Shown: piece by piece, positions 21,937-34,102 of the stretch | How positions within the stretch are numbered: the first letter of the stretch is position 1 | How the letters are laid out: every line of letters starts with the position of its first letter | From: Cordylochernes scorpioides | Lineage: Eukaryota > Arthropoda > Arachnida > Pseudoscorpiones > Chernetidae | Assembly (NCBI GenBank): GCA_030710605.1 | Contig: CP092886.1 | Span: 157,287,424 to 157,351,423, forward strand | Reading direction: 5' to 3' | DNA: 64,000 nt | Program-made: the position numbers and the translations under genes | The notes under the pieces: generated by a model | What the model was told of the DNA's origin: nothing | The model's database searches: none | What the model saw: the letters and a program-made list of their open reading frames with translations, nothing else

Positions 21937-23277
21937 TTCTCCCACCTTTGAGTTGGCGTCTCGACGACTCAAACATGGGAAGGAAAAGTTCAGTAGATCC
22001 AATCGGTTGGGTCTCTTGATGGGCCGTCCGTAACTTGACACAACATTCGGGGTATCAATGTGATGTTGCTCTTGTTGTGAAGTCAAAGGGTCTTCTTCAG
22101 TTGTCAATCGAACTTCTTGTGTGGGAGATCGCTCCGTTAGAGGGTCTCGACATCTTATCTCGGGCGTTATCTCTAAATTGTAGAGTTTTTGAATAGGTCG
22201 TATTTTATCACCTGATGAAGTTTTCACTTTCGCAACCCTCACAAGTCCGTCTTTTCCTGGATAGAGTTGGATTATTCTGGCTAACGGCCAGTGTAGTCTC
22301 TTTAAACTCTCTTGTCCAATGAGTACCATGTCTCCCACCTTGAGTGGTATGGTAGTCTTCAGGCGTCTCGTTTCTTGTCTCAGGAATCCAAAATATTCGA
22401 TACGAAATCGTTCTCTAAGATCTTCTCGTACACGTTTGATATATTGATATTTGCGGGAGAGGGTCTGGTTATCAATCAAGTCCAGGTCTGGAACGCCAAC
22501 CTCTCTGACCTCATGTAAGAACAACGAAGGTGTCAATGGAGCGAGATCCTCACTTTCTTCAGTTAGGTAGGTCAGTGGGCGTGTGTTCATCAAGCTTTCG
22601 ACGTCACACATTACCGTGGAAAGTTCTTCATATCCCAAGGAGGTTTGACCGAGAATCCTAAAGAGCAATTGTTTATCATTCCAATCAAACGCTCCCACCA
22701 TCCACCCCACCAAGGAGCACCAGGCGGTATGAATTTCCAGGTGATGTTTTTTCAATGTGGGATCACATTTTAATCTCGAAAAATCAATCTTCTTTAAAGC
22801 ATTAGCCATACCTTTGAAATTAGTCCCATTATCCGAATACACAATCAATGGTCGGCCTCTTCGAGCAATAAATCGGCGGAAAGCTTGGAGGAAGGCTTCC
22901 ATAGACAAAGATGTCACAAGTTCCAGATGAACTCCTCTATACACTGCACATGTGAAGATGACAATCCATGCTTTCTTCTTATTCTTTAAGATAAGATGTC
23001 CAGTTAGATCAACTCCTACTATTTCGAAAACTGCAGCATCTCGTACTCTGTCTTCTGGTAATGATGTTGACTCGACGGTAGCTGGTGTCACGGTGAATCG
23101 TTTACAGCGAATGCATTGATTGATGATCTTCTTGACGGTTTTCCTGGATCTTAGTATCCAATAGTTTTCTCTCAGAATACCGAGGAGAGTTTGTAGACCG
23201 GCGTGCCCGTGGGTTTCATGGTTCCACCTGATGAGCAAAGAAACCAAAAAGTGATCTGAGGGCAATAAAATGGGCAT
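21859..23277 (-). pseudogene. BEL-2 integrase and C-terminal domain
   Basis: The 472-codon frame carries the zinc-binding region (WNHETHGHAGLQTL, CIRCKRF), the core with VGVDLTG (first Asp, about 22,999-23,016) and YSDNGTNFKG (second Asp, near 22,830), then NTRPLTYL and the DUF5641 domain (LKVGDMVLIGQE...VRVAKVKT). The catalytic Glu motif WWER is not in this frame: it is readable only in another frame at 22,690-22,701. Two compensating indels therefore flank about 25 codons of wrong-frame sequence. The last residues read into the LTR. The upstream pol frame is also out of register at about 23,280. Confidence 0.85.
21938..21950 (-). other. BEL-2 polypurine tract
   Basis: On the minus strand AAAGGTGGGAGAA lies against the 3' LTR. 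It is purine-rich with a GGTGGGAGA core, as in other BEL elements. Confidence 0.7.
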
Positions 23278-26200
23278 TCTAAAATTAGCGAAATCTTCTC
23301 TTCTGCAAATTTTAGTTTTATTCTCAAAATCCCTGAAGAGTCTACTAGCAACTTAAAGCCTTGTAGTTTCTTATCTTCATGCCCTGAAAACGATTCTCTC
23401 TGGATAAGTCTTATCAGTATTATTTCTGACTTAGTGATTTCCTCTGTACTGAGATCTTCTGAAATTATCTTTCTTCTATCAATCTTGGCGTTGTTGAAGA
23501 ATCTGTATATCCAGGCGGTGATTCGTACTATTCTCAAAAAATGGGAATAACGTCCAAATAAATTTTCATTTTCTCTTGTCGTACACAAGGTGTTCAGGAT
23601 GGTCTTGCGCCTTTCAGAATAAACAATCTCCAAATCAGGGATAATGGTTGATTTGGGCCACTCTTCTTGGGATACCTTTAACCATGCAGGTCCCTCCCAC
23701 CATCTTGTCTCCTTAAGTGATTCTGCTGAACATCCCCGAGATGGGAGGTCTGCCGGGTTTAATCGGCCTGGTATGTGGCGCCAAGATTCGGGGGAGCTAA
23801 GATTATGAATTTCCTTAACACGGTTCATCACAAAGGCTGCCCAGTTGTCTTCCCTTTGGATCCAACAGAGAGCATTGGTCGAATCGGTCCAATAAAATCT
23901 TGGAATTTCCTCAAATTCCAGATCTTGTATGACGTTAGCTGCCAAACGAGCTCCAATCAGACAAGCCAAAAGCTCCAATCTTGGGATGGTGAGTTTCTTC
24001 AGTGGAGCTACTCGTGTTCGAGCCTGTATCAATTGGATGTCTACTCTATCTTCCTTTTCAATGCGGAGGAAAATACAGGTTGCATAGGCAAACTGACTGG
24101 CGTCGCAAAAGATGTGGAGAGTGGTTTTCTCTACATAGGAGTCCTTAAAACAAAGCCATCTAGGAATTTCTATGTTAGGCAAGTGTTTCAGTTTGCTAAA
24201 CCACTTCCAAAATCTTTGTACTAAACATCCAGGTAGGACTTCGTCCCATGTCAACTTTTGTATCCAAGTTTCCTGTAATATCAGCTTGGGAATTAAAGTC
24301 ACAGGACAAGCAACTCCTAATGGATCAAATATCTTGCTCGCTATTGAAAGTACTTTTCTCTTGGTGGTTGGTCCAATTAATTCAAAATCTTCCAAACCAA
24401 TTGTCAGTGTGTCTCTATCAGTATTCCATGTTATTCCTAAAATGTTCACTTCCTTATTCAGTGGGTTCATAAGAGAAAAGTCTGTAACGTTACTCACCCA
24501 ATCTCGGAGATTGAAACAAGCTGTAGAGAGCAGCTCAGTAGATTGTTTCCCGAATTTCTCCGTTTCTTCAACATTCTGAAAACTGGATAAACAATTGTCA
24601 ACATAAAAGGATGATTTCAACTGCTCAGCTGTGGTTTTTAAATGTTCAGGAGCCTTATCTAAGTGGAGAGATAAGGTAGCCTTTAAAAGATACGGACTAG
24701 TGGTAATTCCAAAAACAACCCTTTTATGTCGATACGTGATCAATCTTCCGTCTTCTGTGTGCCACAGGAATCGTAAATAATCTCGGTCTTCTTCTTTTAT
24801 TCCAATTTGTAAAAATGCTTTCTCAATATCGGAAGAGACACCAACTTCATATTTCCGGAATTTATTTAAAAGTCTTCGTATAATTTCTATCAAATTGGGT
24901 CCCTTATCCAGACAGTCATTCAGGGAAAGTTTACCTCTCTTCCGGGCCGACGCATTGAATACTGGCCGTATTCTAGAAGTGTGACTGTTCCTTTTATACA
25001 CTGGTCGATGTGGCAGGTAGTGTACACCATCTAGTTTATCCTCTCTGGCATACTCGATTATCCCCTGTTTCATCCATTCTTCAAAGATTTGTCCATACTC
25101 ATTCATGTCTCCAACTTCTTCAAGTTTTCTTCTTACAGAACTTAGTTGGTTTTCGGCTAGGTCTTTATTCGAAGGAATCCTTTCCTTGTCTTGCACCCAG
25201 GGTAGAGCTACCTCATAGCGCCCCTCAATATCTCGCGTCGTGGTGTGGGCGAAATGTTCCTCCATTTCAGCTTGTAGTGACTGATTCTTCTTCTCAACCT
25301 CCGCGTCAGAGACTCCAATTGCATCTAATTTCCACAAGTTTTCTAGATCCAAAGATAGAAGTGTGGTCACGCAAAGGGAGCTAATGTCATCTCTCACCTC
25401 CGTTGGAGGAATCTTTCCCATCACAGTCCATCCTAGTTTGGTACGGATTGCCACCAGTCCAGATGAGATCCTTCTCTGATCATCAGTTAGCAATCTCCCG
25501 GCGATGTCCGCGCCTATAAGGACTTCTATACGGTCTCTCATCAAATCAGACACGTCGAGTTCTTCACTCCCTTCTAAAAATGATCTGGGACACACCGGAG
25601 GTATGCTTCCACAGATAAGGGGTTGACCTAGTGCTTCAAACTCACAGCGATAAGAATTATTGATGTCAGATAAATGAATGGTATAGACCTCATGTTCAAC
25701 TACGTCGGTACTCGATCCTCCAAACAAGGAATGCCGGAAGAACTCTCTCCTAGATTGTTCGTATTCCATTTCCATTGCTGTGCTATGTAAAATATACGAT
25801 CTTTGGGATCCGGTGTCTATTATAGCCCGTGCCGTCTTCTCCGTTCTGTTCCCTTTGAGGGTCACTCTCAAAGTAGGTAACAAGACGTCTGGGGAGGTTG
25901 ATAAGTTGGCGAGAGTTTCATCTTGCACCGTTGGAGACTTGGAAGATCCACCTCTATCTAAAATCAGTTTTGTGCACATGACATCCAGGTGGGAAGACAT
26001 GTTGCAGATCGAACAACGGACTACATTTCTGCAAAATTTACTTAAATGAGAAGGCCGAAGACATTTATAACAAACGCCTTTTTTCTTCATGAGTGATCTC
26101 TTTTCGTTTAAACTAATATTAGCTGCAAAGTCACACTTAGGGCTTCCATGGTTGTCTTTACCACAAAATACACATTCATTCGATTTGTGAACTGAATTCA

Positions 26201-26783
26201 AAAGTTCTGAAGCTGTCGCAATTGGTTTTTCATTGTAGAATCTTGTCTTTGGATGTTTGTTTACCAAATTAGGTTTAGAAGTTGATTCATTCCCGGTACC
26301 GATTTCGTTTCTAAAACTCTTCTCCCGTGCAGTTAATTGTCTTTCCAGAAAGGTAATCAAGTCATTAATTACGTAACCTGTCGGGAGTTCTTTGTTCAAT
26401 TCCAAATTAAGGTCTGCAGGTAGAAGCTTTATTATTATCGGGCACAACAGTTGTCCGTAAACATCAATGGACACGTTTAGTGACTCGAGACTTCTTATAT
26501 GAACAGAAAGGTTGTCAAAAAGTTCGCGGAAGGTTCTTACATCGCTTGACGTTTTGAGTGGTCTCATTGACAACAAATTGTTCATATGTCGGCTAATCAA
26601 AATGTCTTCTCGCCCAAATCTGTCTTTAAGCAAATTTATAGCTTTCTCATAATTGTCCGCAGATAAAGCGAAACCTTCGACTGTGTTTAGTGCAGTTCCG
26701 CCGAGATGTGACTTCAGATAGTTAAATTTATCGATCGGGTTCAGTAAGTTGTTCTGGTGTATAGCTGCATCAAAAGAATTTCA
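23172..26783 (-). pseudogene. BEL-2 gag C-terminus, protease, RT and RNase H
   Basis: An open frame of 1,153 codons starts at 26,633 and is in frame with the gag piece upstream, separated only by a TGA at 26,781-26,783. In order: gag helical part; zinc knuckles (CVFCGKDNHGSPKC, CYKCLRPSHLSKFC, CSICNMSSHLDVMC); Pao protease with RAIIDTGSQRSYI near 25,820; RT with SDIEKAFLQIGI and the box FYVDNCLSS (YVDN, about 24,593-24,605); connection region KIFDPLGVACPVTLI; RNase H with FCDASQFAYA (24,084-24,113). The 3' end runs out of frame before the integrase. It would be the main polyprotein of the element. Confidence 0.85.
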
Positions 26784-27223
26784 GAACGTCAGCCATTCAC
26801 TAAAGTTTCCATAAAATTTCGATATCATCAATTTCGGAAGTTTCACAGTCGTGCAGGAAGGTACATAATGTCTCATTTCATTTTCATCTATTCGTGAGTT
26901 CGAATTCGGTATATTTTCGCCATGAAAATCTGATTGGCGAATCTTTTTATTTGCCCTAAATCTCCAAGTAATATATTTCTCTCGATATTCCTCTACGCCC
27001 TGTAATTCCTTTTCTAAATCGTCAGTTTCAAGAAGCGTTTCTATTTCGTGATCCACTAATTTAAGTTCGTTAAATGATTCTCATTCAATTGTTCTAATAA
27101 TTCTTCAAGTTCAATTCTCATTAGCGTGTCAAGTCCACTTTCAATCTTATTGCATGTTTTCGTTAAATATGATCTGTTAACAGCACGCTTCTTTTTTAAA
27201 CGTAGAATTAATTCTTCCGCCAT
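26781..27223 (-). pseudogene. BEL-2 gag N-terminus (frameshifted)
   Basis: The likely start is the ATG at 27,221-27,223 (MAEELILRLKKKRAVNRSYL), soon after the primer-binding site. A frameshift near 27,075 leads into the piece at 27,056, which holds a coiled acidic region and PKLMISKFYGNFSEWLTF, the DUF1759-type gag motif. It ends at an in-frame TGA at 26,781-26,783, after which the same frame continues. Confidence 0.75.
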
Positions 27224-27314
27224 CTTGTAAACAAAGCAGCGAGTAGGGTTAGCTAGCGAGTTCCAAAATGGTCAGCTTAAAATGATTTTTTTTTTCTAGA
27301 ATTTACCTTCAACA

Positions 27315-27332
27315 GTCCCGGCTGGGATGCCA
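27315..27332 (-). other. BEL-2 primer-binding site
   Basis: TGGCATCCCAGCCGGGAC on the minus strand, five bases from the LTR edge. It starts with TGG, as a complement of a tRNA CCA end should. The tRNA is not identified. Confidence 0.65.
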
Positions 27333-27337
27333 GAAAT

Positions 27338-27714
27338 ATTGCGATTTCACCGCCACTCTGTGTTGTGACGACGATCTAAGTTCTATAGAGGTAGTCACTC
27401 ACCTCTATTCTTGGTCGGCGGGGTTGAAGGTTCAAAGTTGTGGCGTCGCTGCTTATAACACTTTTAAAAATATACGACGAAAACAGGAGGGAAAATTATA
27501 TTTATTACAATTTAAGAAAATAAGTAAAGTATTATTTATTTAATTATATATTTAAATATTTACACTAAAAGAATCGGAGATCAGGGCAAATTCTAGCGTT
27601 CGAAAGTTGTTTACAAGTTCTTCTGTTATTGTTTCCTCATTTTTGCCGCTGCATCCCCGTAGCCGCTTCCGCCGGCCTCCCATTGGCTGCTTCTGACGTC
27701 TTCTTTTCCAACAT
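27338..27714 (-). repeat. BEL-2 5' LTR
   Basis: The LTR is 377 bases, matching 21,560-21,936 without a visible difference. It is followed in plus orientation by TTATT at 27,715-27,719 and then by sequence that continues the pre-insertion site. Confidence 0.9.
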
Positions 27715-27719
27715 TTATT

Positions 27720-28482
27720 GTCCTTACTGCGATCACAAAAATATTGGGAGGATGTTTAGATTTGGAAATAATCTTTCGCTTTGTATGTATGGGTATTCAA
27801 ATATAAGATTGTGTGTTTGAAATTATTTATATTACATTTTCTTCTATTATATATATAGTGTAATAACCCCAAATATCTCTTTTCATTATCAATATTTTGT
27901 TAGCTAGCACGTCGAAAAGATTCGGCACTCCTGGAAAAAAAAAAGAAGGTTGGCGTGAGGCTTCGTTTGTTTACTGTGACAACAAAAGTTTGGATTTGCT
28001 CCTTATTGCCAGACCTTCTGATTAATCAAAACATTTTTTAGTCTCTCGAGCCGGATTCAGCGAAATAATACAATCAAGATTTATATGGATAATATAAAAG
28101 AAAGAAGGGGGGGGGGGGTACATGGATTTAAATAAATATATTTTTGTATTGTATTAGAGCAAATCCTAAAAGATAATAAAATAAGATATTTGTGTTGTGT
28201 GTGTAATTTAGGTAATAAAGCTGAGGTTTTGAAAGATAATCGGTATGAGAAGTCTCTAAAATTACTAAATTTTGAAGATTTTAAATTGTAAATCAATTTA
28301 CAAACTATTTATAAAATATTTGCCACCTGTTTTACATATTTTAAAATGATGCGAGTTGTCAAGAGAAGAGAGAAACGATCAGTTTTAAGGACTTCAATCA
28401 CTAACATTTGTAGAAAGATTGAAACTGAGCTCGCGAGAAGTAAAATTCTTCTATGTAATTAATAGAAGTAAAACATAAGATC
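27720..28482. other. spacer up to the assembly gap, copy A
   Basis: This matches 46,980-47,710 and has no recognised gene. A poly-G run of about ten bases near 28,110 is longer in copy B. Near 28,380 copy A has about 33 bases more than copy B. Confidence 0.6.
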
Positions 28483-28582
28483 NNNNNNNNNNNNNNNNNN
28501 NNNNNNNNNNNNNNNNNNNNNNNNNNNNNNNNNNNNNNNNNNNNNNNNNNNNNNNNNNNNNNNNNNNNNNNNNNNNNNNNNN
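28483..28582. other. assembly gap (100 N)
   Basis: Exactly 100 N, the usual placeholder for a gap of unknown size. It lies precisely between copies A and B of the repeated block, so it marks a contig join and not a measured distance. Confidence 0.99.
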
Positions 28583-28865
28583 AATAATTCCAAACCATTA
28601 TATCTGTACGCATTCTTTTAATTTACCTACTGGTTTGTGTTTCGGATGGCTGAATTCACTCCTTGAATTTTCCCAGAGTTTCACCTTTGTTTCTCAGGAA
28701 GAATACGCTCACATATCTTGTGGCTTCATCAATGATAGTCAAAGTGTATTTGGCTCCTCCTCCTCAGCTTATTAAATCCAATGAAAACATTAAATTGCAA
28801 TAAAAAAACTCCAAAGGCATGATTTCCTTATTCTTTCTGTGTAAGTGATAGAGGAACGGTTGGCC
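28583..28865 (-). pseudogene. copia integrase core fragment, copy B
   Basis: Same sequence as 3,179-3,460, with a few substitutions. It is cut on the left by the gap, so the mariner side is not represented in this copy. Confidence 0.6.
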
Positions 28866-30273
28866 GTTGGTTTTTAACTATGCCTATTATTTTGTTTTGT
28901 ATCGGAAGACGCTATGCGGTCTTTACGCGTTTGTACTAAGAGTTTTATTATTCGTCAAAACTAAACACCGATTTAAAACTTTACCTTGAAAAGGGCGACA
29001 GATGGTCGCTAAAACTTGGAAGAATAAAGTTAAAGATGGCTGATGCGTTTTCATATTTATCTTACTTTTCCAAGATTATGAAAAAGATGAAAGAAAAAGG
29101 TCTACGTGATTCACTGGACGCTTCAGATTCAGGAGAAGTACTTCCTGCCATTTTCCCCTAAAGGAATGCCGCGGGCTAGAATTCCCAATAACTCCAAGAA
29201 TTTTCGGAAAACGCCCTCGACTTTATTTGAACTCGCAGTGATATTAAAAAAAGATAGAACGAAGTAAGTATCCGCCTATACGCCCCCAGCTCTCCCTACC
29301 TTCACGTCATGCCTTGCCGTGCTGCCCCGCCTGTGGTCCGGCTACTTGGCCACAGGTACTTCACCCGTAATCACATCAGGTCCCTCTTCAAAGAGCGATT
29401 CCCTATCTTTCACTAGACTTGTAAACTTGGTGGGTATTAAGACAATACCTGAACAAAGAAAACTTGCCATCACTGTCTCGGCAAAAACCATTTGTGTGAA
29501 AAGCACAGAGTGTTGGAGTTCTAGATAAAAAGGAGAACAGTTATGATATTGCTTAGGAAAAATATGAAAAAAAAAGAAGTTAAAATAAGTGGCTGGTATT
29601 TAAAGATAAAAGAAACAATTAAAAAAGGAGGGTAGGAGGGGGGAAGGAAGGAAAATTTAAAAATTAACTATGTGGAGTAGTGAATTCTCTTACTTGAGGA
29701 AAGAGAAAGCAGATTTGATGAAGCTTATATATAATATGCTTCGAGCATTGCTCTTCCGCAAATTGAATCATATTAATATTGTGTTTTAAAAATACTTTTA
29801 AAGGCAATTTACGAAATAGAAATGCTCGAAGCATATTATATATTTATCATTAAATGTATTTCTACTGTCCTCAAAGTTATGTCCATAGTTCATTCAAAAT
29901 ACCCTTTCCACACACACACAAGAATCTAACTTCAATATCAGTATAAGAGGAAAACAGAAAAATGCAATATTACAGCAGTATGGTGGATTAAACTGGCGAA
30001 ACCGCTAGGAGGGCTCACCACGATAAGCAAGGCACTACCATTGTTCTATCATTACAGTAAGGGCAGTAGAAAATTGATTTATTTTGAAAGAATCATACGC
30101 GTCAAAAACTGTTTAAATTTCTTATAACAGATGGTGCGCTAATGCATCATATTAAAAGGTCACTGTGTATCTCAAATAACTTTCTGAGAGATTGTCTGAA
30201 TCCCAATATACATGCTAAAAGGTACAACTTCCTTAAGGTTTTTCCATGAGTGTACATAAAATATAGAAATTGC
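28865..30273. other. intergenic stretch, copy B
   Basis: Counterpart of 3,480-4,870: GC-rich patch near 29,275-29,390, purine tract near 29,605-29,655, no recognised gene. Confidence 0.5.
29727..29843. repeat. 22-base perfect inverted repeat, copy B
   Basis: Arms at 29,727-29,748 and 29,822-29,843 are identical to those in copy A. Confidence 0.75.
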
Positions 30274-31668
30274 AATTTCTAAAGGGTCAATTAAGAGGTG
30301 AAGCCTAGTTAATGCAATCCCTATATCGACCAACAACTATAACGAAGTTTGGCAAATCCTTTTAAATAGGTACAACAATACAAAGGATCTCATTTATACT
30401 CAAATTAATCATATTTCAGGTTTATCTTGACTGTTAAATAAAGCGCAAAATTTTATTTTTAGCAAACTGAATAGATATAATGATATTTTTAAGAACAGTG
30501 AAAGTTTTGGATTACAATATCGATGATCTCTCGGGAGTCATTTTGTCAAGATTATCCAAGATATAGGCTAGATATAGAGAAACAAGAAGGCAATGGGAAT
30601 TACATACTGACCCAAGAGTTTTACTATCATAAATAGCGTTACTGTATTTATTTAGAAATTCATGCTAAGAGCTTGAAAAATGCTTCGAATAGAGGCTCAA
30701 ATATAAATAGGTTTTTTTAACCAAATAGGATGTGAAAAAAATTGAATGTATACAATTAGTATATTTTAAAATGTTTCAATTGTGATGCCACACATAAGCT
30801 ATCAAATTTTAGTTTATTTTGAAGGATGTCTTTATCAAAAAGAATAGAATTAGTCAATTCTGTACGATTATGCTTAAGTGTTTGAAGCAAAACCATCTGT
30901 CGAAATCATGTTATTCCAAGAATGTTTTTCAGATTTGCAAGAAAAGGCGCGCGCACCTCAATTTAGTACATCAAGAGAAAGAAGACCAAAATGATGAATC
31001 TCAAGAAAGTAATTAAGGCAATGATGATAATATAGAGAAGACGTTAGTCAGCGAAGACTTATTCGGGTTTGTTCAGGAATGATGCTTTAATACCAGGACC
31101 CAAATTCCAGCAGGATTTTGTTTCACATCATTCTGGGATTCAAAATTCATCTTGTTTCTATAACGACTGATATCGCCAAGATGTATTGGCAAGTTATAAT
31201 ATCATAAGAAGTTTCAGAATTTCAGAGAATTGCATGGCGGAATGCTCCTCATTTTCAGCTAAAGGATTACTGGTTATAAACTCACTTTGGTACTAATTGG
31301 GCACCATTTTCAGCTGCTCGTGCCATCAAACAGCTGACTTTGGACGAGCAGAGTAAGTTTACACGAGATATAAAAATAGTAATAACATTTTATGTTGACG
31401 ATCTTGTAACTGCAATTTTTAAGTATATGAAGGCAAGAACTTGGTGCATGAACTCTATGGTTTGCTAAGTACAGGAGGCTTTGAACCTCGTTAGTGGACC
31501 TCCAATGTTCCCGCTGTTCTTTCACTTTTACGTAATCATTCAAGATCTACCAACCTAAATTTTTTGGGTTTGAAGAATAGGAAGAATTCATCAATATTTC
31601 AGGCCTATTTTTAAAATGGTATCCAAGAACTGATGCTCTCACATTCAAAGGAATAGCTCTGCATTTCA
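30274..31668 (+). pseudogene. decayed BEL gag-pol fragment with internal deletion, copy B
   Basis: Counterpart of 4,870-6,260, with the same gag-to-RT deletion and a zinc-knuckle piece at 30,819-31,016. A handful of substitutions and one-base indels separate the copies. Confidence 0.7.
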
Positions 31669-33455
31669 CTTTTAACGCTTTCACATTTAACTGGCAAACA
31701 TTCACTCGAGAAGAAGCCGAGCTATTAGAGCTATTGAGCTATTATATTAGCTATTATATAATAATTGATAATTTTATAACTTAAAAAACTGCAGAATAGT
31801 TTGCTATTTGTATAATTTTAGGCTTTGAATGGCTTTCATGTTAATCTTTATATTCATCTATATATACGTGCAATTTTTCCAAGGGTTTTTTTCGGTAGTT
31901 TTGGGAGGGGGAATAGTAGCACACAACACATCGCGCGATATGGTTTAAAGAATAGATTCAGTAGTTTTAGTATTTATTTGGTAAAAAAGACAAATTTCAA
32001 ATTTCTCATTAATAAGGATAATGATGATTACATTAAATCATTATCATTAAACATAATCGTATAGATTTAAAGAAATTGAAAATATTTTCTGGGATTTGCT
32101 CTAAAGTGAGAAGAGAGAGAGAGAGGTCATTTGAAAATAAAAAATAAAAAATAAAACACAAAATGATAGACAGTAATGATCGTACATTAAATGGATGTGT
32201 CGTAACTAATGATCAGAACGATAATGATATGATTAAAATAAATGACATTTGTTAAAGCAAACATTCAGAAGTTGAGAAGCCAGATTAAACCGGCTCAACT
32301 AGAGCCAGTGTATATAATAGTATTTATTATGTTTTACATAACTCCAAAATATGATAAATAGTTTATTTATCGTCTGATTTTATTATTTGAATTGTTTAAT
32401 GCTAATCTATATATTCTTCATCTACCAGCATGTAAAATTTTCCAATGGTTTATTAATAAGGCCTTTTTGCGGAGCCAGTGGCCTGATGAAGCGCGACCGC
32501 GTGAAAGCTTGCTTCCCTATTTCTGAATAAAAGAAACTCTTCAAATATTTATATATTTACTTAATTAAATTATAATATTATTTACATCTATATTTTCAAT
32601 ATATATTATAACTGCTCACCTTTTATTTAGAACTCTAAAATTTCTAGTATCTCACACACACTACCATGCAATTAGCACACTTTCCAAAATTGGCACAAAA
32701 TATTTCCTTACAAAAGTTATAGAGACGAACCTAAGTTAAGCCAACTTCTGGGCGAAATAACTCCGAGAAAGTCGAGATGACCTGGACACTAAAAAGGAAC
32801 CTACTGTACACTGACCCAATCTGGACTATATTTGAAACAATACAATTATTTGACATTTGACTTTTAGACACATCCTGAAACACGCTGACGATGGCCAACA
32901 GCCCGAAACGCGTAAGTGTTTGGCTTTTCTTGATTTATCAATAAAATAGGTAGACCAAATATTATGGAACAAACCTAAATCAACGCTTAGTTGATTGCCA
33001 TTTACAATTCTCATCTAGGCTGTCAGGATTGGCCTTTTTCAATTTGTATATATATTGGTTTTACAAAATAAAATTTGAAATTTCATACCAAGAACCTACT
33101 TTTAAAATTATATTCTTTATTAAAATAGAAATTTCTTTAAAATAATATAGAATAAATACTGCCTATAATAAAAGCACTTTGACTATAAAGAAAAGCACAT
33201 TGAATCGAAATTCCCAACACTGAAATGTCATCTTTTTTTATTCTAAAGTGTTCACAAAAAATAAATATGAAATTAGATTTATGAGCCTTTAGTGGAAAAG
33301 TAAAATTTTTAGATGCAACACGTGTGTAAATTGGATTATTCCAATTGGGTTATCAGGTAATAGGATTTGGCGCCAAAAGTCGGCAACTTTAGCCTACCTA
33401 GAATACTTCCTCCTTTGTGAAAGGAGTCTCTTTGTGAAATCAAATTTTCTATATA
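31668..33455. other. repeat-rich stretch without genes, copy B
   Basis: Counterpart of 6,260-8,050, with the same diverged direct repeat pair (about 31,795-31,889 and 32,355-32,455). The GA microsatellite near 32,110 is shorter than in copy A. Confidence 0.5.
32878..32921 (+). ncRNA. hammerhead ribozyme-like motif, copy B
   Basis: Identical to 7,473-7,516, with CTGACGA and GAAA core boxes intact and the stem I flanks AAACAC and GTGTTT. Confidence 0.55.
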
Positions 33456-33477
33456 CACACATTTATGGCAGTACTTA

Positions 33478-34102
33478 TATATAGATGAATATTTTTCTGG
33501 GAGAATAATGATCTATAAAAATGAAGGTCGCCTCTCCCGACAAAATAGATTCCAAAACTAGGCGCCAGTTATTAGTCGTTTCCGCAAACTAGTCGGTGAC
33601 ATAGTCGCAACACCAGCCTTGGTAAAGTGAGAAGCGCTCTCCTGGAGATCAAGGATACCTGCCAAAGCTGGCCTTGCTGTTTGGAACCGACCCGAGTCCG
33701 CTAGTTTTCGGAAACGATCAATATATGGCGTCTGGTTTTGGCGTATATTTTGACAGGCGCTACGACCATTATTTTTATAGATAATTATTCTCTCACGGAA
33801 AAATTCTATCTATATTTTGGCCATAGATATAGCCTAGGCACTTTACAGGCTAAACATTCCCTTTGTAAAATTGTGAAGATTTCACTCAATCTCTTTTGAA
33901 TCTCATAAAATCAAAGCCCGCCCTGGACTGACAAGGGACATAGTCCGAAACAATGATCTCCAGTTGTGCTCTTCTCAGTTTGCCAAAACTGGTGTTGTGG
34001 CCTTGTCACCGACCCGAGTTTGCGGAGACGGTTAACAGATGGCGCCTAGTTTGGGCGTCTATTTTGACCGAAGAACCACCTTTATATTATTACGACAACG
34101 TC
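33478..34102. repeat. foldback plus third arm, copy B
   Basis: Counterpart of 8,073-8,690. Copy B carries about seven extra bases (ATACCTG) near the palindrome centre, at about 33,655. Confidence 0.65.

Larger units (their letters stand above)
21560..27714 (-). mobile_element. BEL-2: recent BEL/Pao retrotransposon, present only in copy A
   Basis: The element is bounded by 377-base LTRs that look identical by eye, with TTATT duplicated on both sides (21,555-21,559 and 27,715-27,719). Copy B has the undisturbed site with one TTATT at 46,975-46,979. A primer-binding site (27,315-27,332) and a polypurine tract (about 21,938-21,950) sit where expected for a minus-strand element. It is a different family from BEL-1, with different LTRs and clearly diverged proteins. 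Despite its apparent youth, the coding region has one in-frame stop and several frameshifts. Confidence 0.95.
3179..28482. repeat. copy A of a 19.1 kb repeated block (contains the BEL-2 insertion)
   Basis: Base for base this block matches 28,583-47,710, with a few substitutions and short indels per kilobase by eye. The only large difference is BEL-2 plus one target-site duplication at 21,560-27,719. Without it copy A is 19,144 bases, against 19,128 for copy B. It ends at the 100-N gap. Shared nested insertions with identical target-site duplications prove common ancestry of the two blocks. Confidence 0.95.

Noticed and set aside
24593-24605. YVDN instead of YVDD in BEL-2 RT as an inactivating mutation
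   Set aside because: I recall YVDN as a variant found in other BEL/Pao elements, so it cannot be called damage without comparison.
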